This document shows positions 7,345-15,675 of a stretch of 64,000 nt of DNA, in pieces. The stretch is taken from positions 57,652-121,651 of the forward strand of contig CAXXKK010000026.1 in NCBI GenBank assembly GCA_963676845.2. The letters run 5' to 3'. Position numbers and translations under genes: made by a program. The stretch is from G963662675 sp963676845. Its GTDB lineage: Bacteria; Bacteroidota; Bacteroidia; Bacteroidales; Prolixibacteraceae. The stretch's first letter is position 1, and each line of letters begins with the position of its first letter. The notes beneath the pieces were generated by a model. That model worked only from the letters and a program-made list of their open reading frames with translations. It ran no database searches and was not told where the DNA came from.

Positions 7345-10300
7345 ATGTTGAATAAAATTATACGGTTCTTTTTGGATAACCGGTTGGTTACATTTCTGGT
7401 ACTGGTAGTTTTTATTAGTTGGGGAATTGTTACATCACCATTTGGATGGGACACAAAAATTCTTCCTTCTGATCCTGTACCAGTTGATGCCATTCCTGAT
7501 TATGGAGAGAATCAGCAAATAGTATATACCGAGTGGGCTGGTAGATCGCCACAGGATATTGAAGACCAGGTTTCATATCCGTTAACAACAGCCTTATTGG
7601 GTATTCCTGGCGTAAAAACTATTCGTAGCAATTCCATTTTCGGGCTATCCAGCATTTACATCATTTTTGATGATGATGTTGAATTTTACTGGAGTCGCAC
7701 CCGAATTTTGGAAAAGCTGAATTCGTTGCCTGCCGGATTGCTTCCCGATGATGTGACGCCTGCTTTAGGGCCTGATGCAACTGCTTTGGGACAGATATAC
7801 TGGTATACGCTCGAAGGGCGTGATGCTAAAGGCAATCCTTCTGGAGGCTGGGATCCGCAGGAGCTGCGAACTGTTCAGGATTACTACGTGAGATATTCTT
7901 TAACTGCTGCTGAAGGGGTAGCAGAAGTAGCTTCAATAGGTGGTTTTGTAAAGGAATACCAGGTTGACATTGATCCGGCAGCAATTAAAGCCTATGGAGT
8001 GAATGTATCGCAGATTATTGAGGCTGTAAAAAATAGTAACCTCGATATTGGGGCGCGTACCATCGAGTTCAACCGTGTTGAATATTTGGTTCGCGCTTTA
8101 GGTTACATTGAGAATCTTGAGGATCTTGAAGAGAGTGTTGTTGCTGTGAATGACAATGTTCCGGTTCGGTTAAAAGATGTGGCTCAGGTAAGCTTTGGCC
8201 CGGCAACTCGCAGGGGAGGTTTGGATAAAGGCGGAGCTGAAGCTGTAGGTGGCGTTGTTGTTGCTCGCTACGGAGCCAATCCTATGCAGACCATCGATAA
8301 TGTGAAAGCCAAGATCGATGAGATTGCAGCAGGCTTGCCATCTAAAACTTTAGAAGATGGAACAGTCTCAAAAGTGACTATCGTTCCTTTTTATGATCGG
8401 ACAGGATTGATAAAAGAAACTCTTGGAACTTTGGAAGAAGCCATCAGTCTGGAGGTGCTAATCAGCATTCTGGTGGTTATTGTACTGGTCCTTAATTTAA
8501 GAGCTTCATTCTTAATTTCCAGTTTGTTGCCGATAGGTGTGCTAATTACTTTCATAACCATGCGTTATTTTGGAGTTGATGCCAACATTGTGGCTTTGTC
8601 TGGTATAGCCATTGCTATTGGTGTAATGGTTGATGTCGGGGTTGTTTTCACGGAAAATATAATTCGACATACTGATATACCTGAAAACAGAGGAGCGAAA
8701 GGGAAGAAGTTGGTGAATGTAATTTATACCGCAGTGTCCGAGGTGGCGGGGGCAGTGGTTACAGCACTGGCTACAACAGTTGTCAGTTTTTTACCGGTAT
8801 TCGCCATGCAGGCTTCAGAAGGAAAGTTGTTTAGGCCGCTTGCTTTCACCAAAACCTTCACCATGTTGGCAGCTTTACTTATTGGCTTGATTATTATTCC
8901 AACCTTAGCTCATTGGGTATTTTCACTGAAATACGATAAAAATAAATACCATAAAATAGGCAATGCATTGCTGGTAGTTGCAGGTGTTGTATTAGCAGTT
9001 GCTACCGGATATTATATCGCTTTAGCATTGGTTGCTTTCGGATTGAATGGAATTTTTGCCGATAAGTGGGCTGAAAATAAAAAGTCTTGGGTGAATAGGA
9101 TAAACATCATCGTCTCTGTGGTTGTGGTTGTATTTTTCCTGACTAAAGCCTGGTTACCGTTAGGTGCTCAAAACAGCTTGTTTGCAAACTTCCTGTTTGT
9201 GATTCTTATTGTGGGTGTTGTGTTGGGAGGTTTGGCCTTGGTGGTTATTTTTTACCGTCGCATATTGCGTTGGTGTCTCGACCATAAATGGCAGTTTTTA
9301 AGTATTCCGATTTTAATTGTTCTCTTTGGAATATCCATTTGGCAGGGCTTTGACAACGTGTTTGGTTTTATGCCTGGCTTTGTGAAAAACACAGGAACAT
9401 ATCAGAAGTTAAACGAATCAATACCCGGTCTTGGAAAAGAATTTATGCCATCACTCGATGAAGGTTCATTCCTGCTAATGCCGACAACAATGCCGCATTC
9501 AGGAATCGAGGAAAATTTGGATGTTATCCGCATTCTTGACAAGCAGGTGAACTCACTTCCTGAAGTTGAAAGTGTTGTGGGAAAATGGGGACGTGTTAAT
9601 TCTGCTCTTGATCCTGCTCCAACGTCCATGTATGAGAATATCATCAACTATAAATCAGAATACATTTTAGATGAATCAGGGCATCGCATGCGCTTTAAAG
9701 TTGATAAAAATGATGCATATGTATTAAAAAATGGCTCAGTTTATAATCCTAAAGAAGAAGGATTTAGATTGATTGATAAAGAAAACCTGATTGAAGACAA
9801 GGATGGTGAATATTTCCGTCAGTGGAGAGATCAAATTACATCGCCTGATGATATATGGAATGAAATATTGAATAAAGCATCTATTCCTGGCTTGACTTCT
9901 GCTCCAAAATTACAGCCGATCCAAACACGTTTGGTGATGTTGCAAACTGGCATGAGATCTCCAATTGGAATGAAAGTTTATGGGCCAGATTTAGAAACGA
10001 TTGAGGCAGTTGGGCTTGAGATGGAGACTCTACTTAAAGACGTTGATGGTGTAAAAGAAAGCTCAGTTTTTGCTGATCGTGTTGTTGGCAAGCCTTATAT
10101 GGAGTTGGAAATTGATCGCAATGCAATTGCCCGATATGGAATTAGCGTCCAGAAATTACAAACTGTTTTAAGCAGTGTTATTGGAGGTATGGAGCTCACA
10201 ACAACAGTTGAAGGCCGTGAGCGCTTTCCTGTGCGCTTGCGTTATGCCCGTGAATACAGAGATAATCCTGAAGACATTAAAAATATACTGATCCCGGCAT

Positions 10301-11166
10301 CAAACGGTGTACAGGTTCCGCTTGAAGAACTGGTGGAAATCAACTATGAACGTGGCTCTCAGCAAATAAAAAGTGAGGATACGTTTTTAGTTAGTTATGT
10401 GATTTTCGACAAGGAAGATGGATATGCAGAGGTTGATGTGGTTGAAAATGCACAGGCTTTTTTGAAAGAGAAGATAGATAGAGGGGAGCTTGTTCTTTCG
10501 GCCGGGGTCAGTTATAAATTTACCGGAAATTATGAGAATGAAGTCAGGGCAAACAAGCGATTAATGCTGGTTATTCCGATTTCATTAATTATCATCTTCT
10601 TGATTCTTTACTTCCAGTTCAGATCGGTTATTTCTGCATCGCTCATTTTTAGTGGAATTATAGTAGCCATTTCAGGTGGTTTTATAATGATTTGGCTTTA
10701 TGGACAGCAATGGTTTATGGATGGAACATTGGCTGGAATTCATCTTCAGGATCTGTTCCAGATTCACACCATAAACCTAAGTGTTGCTGTGTGGGTTGGT
10801 TTCATTGCGCTATTTGGTGTTGCTACCGATGATGGGGTGCTGATCAGTACGTACATCAAACAATTGCAGGAAAGAAAACCTGCGACTTCAGTAAAAGAAG
10901 TTCGGGCAATTGTACTTGAGGCTGGTAGTAAGAGAGTAAGACCTGCAGTTATGACTACAGCAACTACCATTATTGCATTGCTCCCGGTGCTTACGTCAAC
11001 CGGAAAAGGATCCGATATTATGGTGCCAATGGCAATCCCGCTGTTTGGAGGAATGTTGATCGAAGTGATGACCATGTTTGTGGTTCCGGTTCTGTATAGC
11101 ATGTGGCGGGAAGGAATAGTAAATCGAGCATTAAAAGCTCAGAAAGGAGGAAATCATGAAGATTAA
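7345..11166 (+). CDS. cusA: CusA/CzcA-family heavy-metal RND efflux permease
   Basis: 1273 residues, about 220 longer than E. coli CusA. It shows the HME-RND hallmarks: 'DVTPALGPDATALGQIYWYTLEG' in the first periplasmic loop, 'IAIGVMVDVGVVFTENI' in TM4 with the acidic relay residue, and 'MTTATTIIALLPVL' near the C-terminus. The extra length comes from an insert with added hydrophobic segments near residues 525-640, and a charged insert at about 767-832 in the second periplasmic loop. Met residues in 'MLQTGMRSPIGMKV' would suit a monovalent copper or silver pathway, but specificity is not proven. The TolC-like gene overlaps its end by 11 bases. Confidence 0.9.
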   Translation: MLNKIIRFFLDNRLVTFLVLVVFISWGIVTSPFGWDTKILPSDPVPVDAIPDYGENQQIVYTEWAGRSPQDIEDQVSYPLTTALLGIPGVKTIRSNSIFGLSSIYIIFDDDVEFYWSRTRILEKLNSLPAGLLPDDVTPALGPDATALGQIYWYTLEGRDAKGNPSGGWDPQELRTVQDYYVRYSLTAAEGVAEVASIGGFVKEYQVDIDPAAIKAYGVNVSQIIEAVKNSNLDIGARTIEFNRVEYLVRALGYIENLEDLEESVVAVNDNVPVRLKDVAQVSFGPATRRGGLDKGGAEAVGGVVVARYGANPMQTIDNVKAKIDEIAAGLPSKTLEDGTVSKVTIVPFYDRTGLIKETLGTLEEAISLEVLISILVVIVLVLNLRASFLISSLLPIGVLITFITMRYFGVDANIVALSGIAIAIGVMVDVGVVFTENIIRHTDIPENRGAKGKKLVNVIYTAVSEVAGAVVTALATTVVSFLPVFAMQASEGKLFRPLAFTKTFTMLAALLIGLIIIPTLAHWVFSLKYDKNKYHKIGNALLVVAGVVLAVATGYYIALALVAFGLNGIFADKWAENKKSWVNRINIIVSVVVVVFFLTKAWLPLGAQNSLFANFLFVILIVGVVLGGLALVVIFYRRILRWCLDHKWQFLSIPILIVLFGISIWQGFDNVFGFMPGFVKNTGTYQKLNESIPGLGKEFMPSLDEGSFLLMPTTMPHSGIEENLDVIRILDKQVNSLPEVESVVGKWGRVNSALDPAPTSMYENIINYKSEYILDESGHRMRFKVDKNDAYVLKNGSVYNPKEEGFRLIDKENLIEDKDGEYFRQWRDQITSPDDIWNEILNKASIPGLTSAPKLQPIQTRLVMLQTGMRSPIGMKVYGPDLETIEAVGLEMETLLKDVDGVKESSVFADRVVGKPYMELEIDRNAIARYGISVQKLQTVLSSVIGGMELTTTVEGRERFPVRLRYAREYRDNPEDIKNILIPASNGVQVPLEELVEINYERGSQQIKSEDTFLVSYVIFDKEDGYAEVDVVENAQAFLKEKIDRGELVLSAGVSYKFTGNYENEVRANKRLMLVIPISLIIIFLILYFQFRSVISASLIFSGIIVAISGGFIMIWLYGQQWFMDGTLAGIHLQDLFQIHTINLSVAVWVGFIALFGVATDDGVLISTYIKQLQERKPATSVKEVRAIVLEAGSKRVRPAVMTTATTIIALLPVLTSTGKGSDIMVPMAIPLFGGMLIEVMTMFVVPVLYSMWREGIVNRALKAQKGGNHED

Positions 11167-12382
11167 AATGATAATCGGAATAGTTATGCTATTCTTTTCA
11201 TTAACCGTGATGGCGCAGGATGATTTGAACAACTACCTGGAGATTGCAGCGGAAAACAATCCAGGCTTGCAGGGCAAGTTTGATGAGTATATGGCTGCAT
11301 TGGAAACTGTTTCTCAGGCTGGAGCTTTGCCAGATCCGAAAGCTGCTTTTGGCTATTTCGTGAAACCGATTGAAACACGGATGGGGCCTCAACAATTTAA
11401 GTTTTCTGCTTCGCAAATGTTCCCTTGGTTTGGAACTCTAAAGGCCAAAGAAAATGCAGCAGCTGAGGCCGCAAAAGCAAAATACGAATTGTTTGAAGAG
11501 GCAAAATCTGATCTTTTCAATCAAGTGAGGTCGACTTACTTCAATTTATATATGAATAAAAAGTCGATTGATATTACGCTGGAGAATCTCGATATACTAA
11601 GCACTTTCAAGAATCTTGCAATTATAAAAGTTGAGTCTGGTCAGGTGTCTCAGGTTGATGAGTATCGGCTGGAAATGGAAATCAACGATCTCGAGAATCA
11701 GTTGGCTTTATTGAAGGATAAGCAGCAGGTACTTGAAGTGGGTTTTATCAACTTGCTTAATATTCGTGAGTCGGATATAGTCCTGCCTGTTGACCTGTGG
11801 ACGGATGATTTTGAGCTAACAAAAGAGGCAGCTTTGGATTCTGTGAAAATAGCCAATCATCAGTTGCTTTCTTTGGAAATTCAGCAAACAGCATTTGAGT
11901 ACCAAAAAGAAGTTGCTCAAAAGCAAGGCAGCCCTGAAATTAGTCTCGGGCTTGAATATGCCGTGATTGGTAAGGGAGATAACAATAGTGCAGGAACTGA
12001 TGCTTTTGTCTTTCCAACGGTAGGAATTTCAATTCCTCTTTACCGGAATAAATACAAGGCAATGGTGCAGGAAGTGGCTTACAAGCAATCCGCTAAAAGC
12101 AATGAAGCTGAGAATAAATCAAACATGCTTGAAACATTGTTTGAAAACGGTTGGAAAGACTATCGGGATGCTGATCGTAGAATTGATCTGTTTCAAAAGC
12201 AACTGGAACTGTCACATAAATCCATGAATTTGCTGGAAACAGCTTACACTACAGGGAATAAGGATTTTGAAGAAGTTCTTCGCATGGAACGCAAAGTACT
12301 TCAATACAATTTGGAATTTGAAAAGGCAAAGGCTGATAAACAGGCTGCTATTTCATTCATCAATTATTTAATGGGAAAATAG
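11156..12382 (+). CDS. cusC: TolC-family outer-membrane efflux protein
   Basis: 408 residues with signal peptide 'MKIKMIIGIVMLFFSLTVMA' ending at AQ. The rest is long amphipathic helices with two OEP repeats (about 30-200 and 220-405), including 'ADPKAAFGY'-like and 'SASQMFPWFGTL' segments usual for CusC/CzcC-type members. The start ATG lies inside the end of the RND gene and is preceded by a clear AAAGGAGG site, unusual in this window, which suggests efficient coupled translation. It forms the outer-membrane duct of the tripartite exporter. Confidence 0.85.
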   Translation: MKIKMIIGIVMLFFSLTVMAQDDLNNYLEIAAENNPGLQGKFDEYMAALETVSQAGALPDPKAAFGYFVKPIETRMGPQQFKFSASQMFPWFGTLKAKENAAAEAAKAKYELFEEAKSDLFNQVRSTYFNLYMNKKSIDITLENLDILSTFKNLAIIKVESGQVSQVDEYRLEMEINDLENQLALLKDKQQVLEVGFINLLNIRESDIVLPVDLWTDDFELTKEAALDSVKIANHQLLSLEIQQTAFEYQKEVAQKQGSPEISLGLEYAVIGKGDNNSAGTDAFVFPTVGISIPLYRNKYKAMVQEVAYKQSAKSNEAENKSNMLETLFENGWKDYRDADRRIDLFQKQLELSHKSMNLLETAYTTGNKDFEEVLRMERKVLQYNLEFEKAKADKQAAISFINYLMGK

Positions 12383-12389
12383 AAAGGTT

Positions 12390-14207
12390 ATGAAAAGTAT
12401 AATTCAAACAATAAAAGAAAATTATAAGCTGATTGCTATTGCGTTGGTAATTGGCCTGATTTTGGGAAGTGTAGTTTTTAATTCGGATCATGAGGAGCTT
12501 GTCTCAGAACAGATTTTAGATGAACATGTAGGGCATGATCATGATCATGAGGGAGAAACCATCTGGACTTGCTCTATGCATCCGCAAGTTAGACAGGATG
12601 AACCGGGTCTGTGTCCAATTTGTGCAATGGATTTGATTCCGCTTGAAACCATGCAGTCATCGGATGATACCGACCCTAATGAAATTAGCATGACTGAGTC
12701 TGCAATGAAACTGGCAGAGGTTCAAACGTCAACTGTTAGTCGTGGAATTCCCCAAAGGGTAACATACCTCCAGGGAAAAGTGCAGCTTGATGAGCGAAAC
12801 ATTGCTCAGATTACATCGCGCTTTGATGGTCGTATTGAAGAGCTGTTCATCAATTTTACAGGGCAGCATGTGAAAAAAGGAGAGAAGCTGGCAATGATTT
12901 ATTCACCTGATTTAGTAACGGCTCAGCGTGAGTTGCTCGAAGCGGCAGCAATAAAAGACAGTCGTCCGGCATTGTATTCTGCTGCAAAAGGAAAACTCCG
13001 GCTTTGGGGATTATCTGATGAGCAGATCTCAGCTATTGAATTAGAAGGCTCACCACAAACCAATTTTGAAGTATTGTCACCAATATCGGGAACCGTAATG
13101 ATGCGCCATGTATCATTGGGTGATTACGTAAAGGAAGGAACTTCACTCTTTCAGGTTGCTGATTTGTCCAAGGTTTGGGTAATGTTCGATGCATATGAAA
13201 ATGACTTGCCCTGGCTGAGAGTTGGAGATTCTGTTGAGTTAACAACTCAATCTGTTCCGGGTAAGAATTTCAATTCTAAAATATCGTATATCGATCCGTT
13301 TATTGATGGTAAAAAAAGAGTCGCAAAAGTTCGGGTCGAGCTTTTGAATAACACTGGCGATTTAAAACCTGAAATGTTTGCTAATGCAACAATCCAATCT
13401 GAGATTAGTTACGATAGTCAACCAGTGCTTATTCCAAAATCAGCGGTTTTATGGACTGGAAAACAGTCTTTAGTTTACGTGAAAGTACCTGATCGGGAGT
13501 CACCAACTTTCCTGAATAAGAAAGTTACACTTGGCCCTTTGGCAGGAGATAACTATGTTGTGATGGCTGGCTTGCAGGAAGGAGAGGAGATAGCAACAAA
13601 CGGTGTATTTAGGATTGATGCTGCTGCCCAGTTAGCTGGTAAAGTGAGTATGATGAGTCCTGAAGGAGGTAGTTTAGTAGCGATGAATATGCATGGAATG
13701 GATATGGGGGAGCAACCTGCTTATAACCAACAACAATCAAAAACCATTGAGCCTGAAATCTCCGATCAGTTTAAACAACAACTTACAACTGTTTATAACT
13801 ACTATATTAAAATGAAGGAAGCTTTTGTTTCTTCTGATGCAGAAAAAGTTAAAGCAACTGCCGGTGAATTGGAAAAGGTTCTAAAGGAGGTTGATATGAC
13901 TTTGCTTAGCGGAGATTCACATATGATGTGGATGGATCAACTGGCGGTGTTGAATAGTTCTGTTCGGGCTATCGTTCAGGATGAGGATATCGTAGAACAA
14001 CGGAAGGATTTTTCTGAATTCAATTCAATGTTTTATAAGACAGTAAAACAATTTGGATTGGTTAATACGACTGCATATTACCAATACTGCCCTATGGCGA
14101 ATAATAATCAGGGAGCATATTGGTTAAGCAATACCGAGGAAATACTTAATCCCTATTTTGGGGATATGATGTTGAATTGCGGAGAAACTCAGGAGGTTAT
14201 CGAATAA
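12390..14207 (+). CDS. cusB: CusB-type periplasmic adaptor with metal-binding and DUF3347 domains
   Basis: 605 residues. An N-terminal membrane anchor (about 13-30) is followed by a His-rich segment (HVGHDHDH, 47-53) and a heavy-metal-binding domain at 59-85 with 'WTCSMHPQV' and 'CPICAMDLIPL'. The membrane-fusion core follows: a short hairpin, lipoyl-like and beta-barrel parts at about 115-430. The C-terminal 150 residues are a DUF3347 domain ending 'YYQYCPMANNN...YFGDMMLNCG'. Two metal-binding modules on one adaptor suggest metal capture from the periplasm before hand-over to the permease. It starts 7 bp after the TolC stop and is last in the operon; a terminator follows at 14215. Confidence 0.88.
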   Translation: MKSIIQTIKENYKLIAIALVIGLILGSVVFNSDHEELVSEQILDEHVGHDHDHEGETIWTCSMHPQVRQDEPGLCPICAMDLIPLETMQSSDDTDPNEISMTESAMKLAEVQTSTVSRGIPQRVTYLQGKVQLDERNIAQITSRFDGRIEELFINFTGQHVKKGEKLAMIYSPDLVTAQRELLEAAAIKDSRPALYSAAKGKLRLWGLSDEQISAIELEGSPQTNFEVLSPISGTVMMRHVSLGDYVKEGTSLFQVADLSKVWVMFDAYENDLPWLRVGDSVELTTQSVPGKNFNSKISYIDPFIDGKKRVAKVRVELLNNTGDLKPEMFANATIQSEISYDSQPVLIPKSAVLWTGKQSLVYVKVPDRESPTFLNKKVTLGPLAGDNYVVMAGLQEGEEIATNGVFRIDAAAQLAGKVSMMSPEGGSLVAMNMHGMDMGEQPAYNQQQSKTIEPEISDQFKQQLTTVYNYYIKMKEAFVSSDAEKVKATAGELEKVLKEVDMTLLSGDSHMMWMDQLAVLNSSVRAIVQDEDIVEQRKDFSEFNSMFYKTVKQFGLVNTTAYYQYCPMANNNQGAYWLSNTEEILNPYFGDMMLNCGETQEVIE

Positions 14208-14214
14208 CAAGGTT

Positions 14215-14256
14215 AAAGAAGGAAGAGTTGATTTTCATCAAGTTCTTCCTTCTTTT
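14215..14256 (+). terminator. Terminator of the metal-efflux operon
   Basis: Imperfect stem AAAGAAGGAAGA with TCTTCCTTCTTT around a loop, followed by T-rich sequence. It may also serve the convergent nitroreductase gene. Confidence 0.5.
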
Positions 14257-14275
14257 GTATTCTTTGATGTTAATG

Positions 14276-15103
14276 TTAAAGCTTAATTCTGTTCAAATTC
14301 AATCCTTCACTTTGAATGGACCGAGCGTACTTCACGGCAGGTTTACCAAATAACAACACTGTGGCAATGATATGATTTTCAGGAATTCCAATTTGTTTTC
14401 GGATATCCGGATTCACATCATTGAAAACCCATTTTAGGAAACCGTTCCAAAGTGTGCTTAAGCCATAACTGTTGGCCAGCAATTCAAAATAACTTAAGGC
14501 AATGTAGCTGTCTGCATCCGGAGTTGTAATCGTATTGGGTGCAGATGCAATTAATAAATGGGGTACATCTCTGAAAAGCACATCAATTTTCTTAGTCTCC
14601 CATAAGCGTTGAAAGTCTGATAAGAAATGAAGCGAGCTTGGAAGATTTCCTTCTTCCAATGCTGTTTTTATACTATCATATGCCAGATTACGCAATTTAT
14701 TCAGGTCTTCTTTATTATCCACTACCGAAAGTAAAACGGCATTTTTATTGTGACCGGTTGGCGCATAAGCTGTAGTCTCAAGCAATTCCTGTATGACAGT
14801 TTTATCCACTTCTTCTTGTTTAAACTTGCGGATAGAACGTCGGAGTTTTATCATGTTCGACATTTCTTCAAATTCCGGAGTTTTACTTTTGGATGGAATA
14901 CTATCCTCAGGATTTTTGCCCAAAATTGAAATTGCTCCGGTAGGGCAAATTGCCAAACAGTGCTGGCATTTAATGCACATATCTTCTTTTCCCTCTTTTA
15001 TTTCAGGGAATTCGGTTTTGCCATTAATGATTAAAACAGGACAATCCAATGAACACAGCCCGCATTTTGTACACTTATCTTTATCTACTATAAAATTGAT
15101 CAT
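14276..15103 (-). CDS. Nitroreductase with N-terminal 2x[4Fe-4S] ferredoxin domain
   Basis: 275 residues. Two ferredoxin clusters are seen at the N-terminus ('CTKCGLCSLDCP' and 'CIKCQHCLAICP'), then a nitroreductase-fold domain from about residue 85 ('RRSIRKFKQEEVD', 'TAYAPTGHNKN') to the end. Such fusions take electrons from reduced ferredoxin-like donors to FMN; the physiological substrate is usually unknown. A TATCTTTG -7 box is present on the same strand at 15134-15127, 24 bp before the ATG, so it is a single-gene transcript. No neighbour indicates a specific pathway. Confidence 0.85.
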   Translation of the reverse strand: MINFIVDKDKCTKCGLCSLDCPVLIINGKTEFPEIKEGKEDMCIKCQHCLAICPTGAISILGKNPEDSIPSKSKTPEFEEMSNMIKLRRSIRKFKQEEVDKTVIQELLETTAYAPTGHNKNAVLLSVVDNKEDLNKLRNLAYDSIKTALEEGNLPSSLHFLSDFQRLWETKKIDVLFRDVPHLLIASAPNTITTPDADSYIALSYFELLANSYGLSTLWNGFLKWVFNDVNPDIRKQIGIPENHIIATVLLFGKPAVKYARSIQSEGLNLNRIKL

Positions 15104-15126
15104 CTTGATTTTGTTTTTTCTAACTA

Positions 15127-15134
15127 CAAAGATA
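15127..15134 (-). promoter_or_regulatory. -7 box (TATCTTTG on the minus strand) for the nitroreductase gene
   Basis: CAAAGATA on the plus strand, an exact TAnnTTTG match on the minus strand, 24 bases upstream of the ATG at 15103. Confidence 0.5.
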
Positions 15135-15272
15135 AATGAATGTTTCTGGAATCCGGATACTCGTTACTCACTACCAAATACGTTATAAAATCAATACACA
15201 GATTTAACAATGAATGATTTTTATTGACAAATTAAGACCTTAAATCTCCGATATATTCTTCCCCTTTTCTTC

Positions 15273-15656
15273 TCACATTTCGCAAATTTCTAATGGCAGG
15301 TCATCCGGATCTCTGAAAAAAGTAAATTGCTTTCCTGTTCTTCCATCAATTCGGACAGGATCTGTTTCAATTCCCATGTCATTTAATTCCCGGATTGTTT
15401 TTTCAAAATCTTCTGCATTAAAAGCCAAATGCCTTAACCCACAAGCTTCGGGTTGTGTTGGCCTGTCGGGAGTAGATGGGAAAGAAAATAATTCAATAAT
15501 TGCGTTATCGGCATCTAAGTAAACAATTGATGATTGCCTTTCGGGCCTGTCAATCTGATCGATTACGGGAAAGCCAAGTTTATTTACATAGAAGTCTCTG
15601 GAAACGTCTAAGTCTGAGACTATAATTGCTACATGGTTTATATTCTTAAAAAGCAT
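15273..15656 (-). CDS. VOC-superfamily metalloprotein (glyoxalase/YaeR-like)
   Basis: 127 residues, the standard size for single-domain VOC proteins. The four metal ligands of the fold are at expected places: His8 ('INHVAIIV'), Glu55 ('AIIELF'), His76 ('LRHLAF') and Glu123 ('LPLEICE'). 'YVNKLGF' and 'FRDPDDLPLE' are typical of the YaeR/lactoylglutathione-lyase-like subgroup. The substrate is not predictable. It lies 19 bp downstream of the TonB receptor gene on the same strand and may be read through from it. Confidence 0.83.
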   Translation of the reverse strand: MLFKNINHVAIIVSDLDVSRDFYVNKLGFPVIDQIDRPERQSSIVYLDADNAIIELFSFPSTPDRPTQPEACGLRHLAFNAEDFEKTIRELNDMGIETDPVRIDGRTGKQFTFFRDPDDLPLEICEM

Positions 15657-15675
15657 GATCTTTTTTTCAATAAAA

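Noticed and set aside
10764..11102. 112-residue minus-strand frame inside the RND permease gene
   Set aside because: Antisense shadow of a highly conserved membrane protein; no independent evidence.
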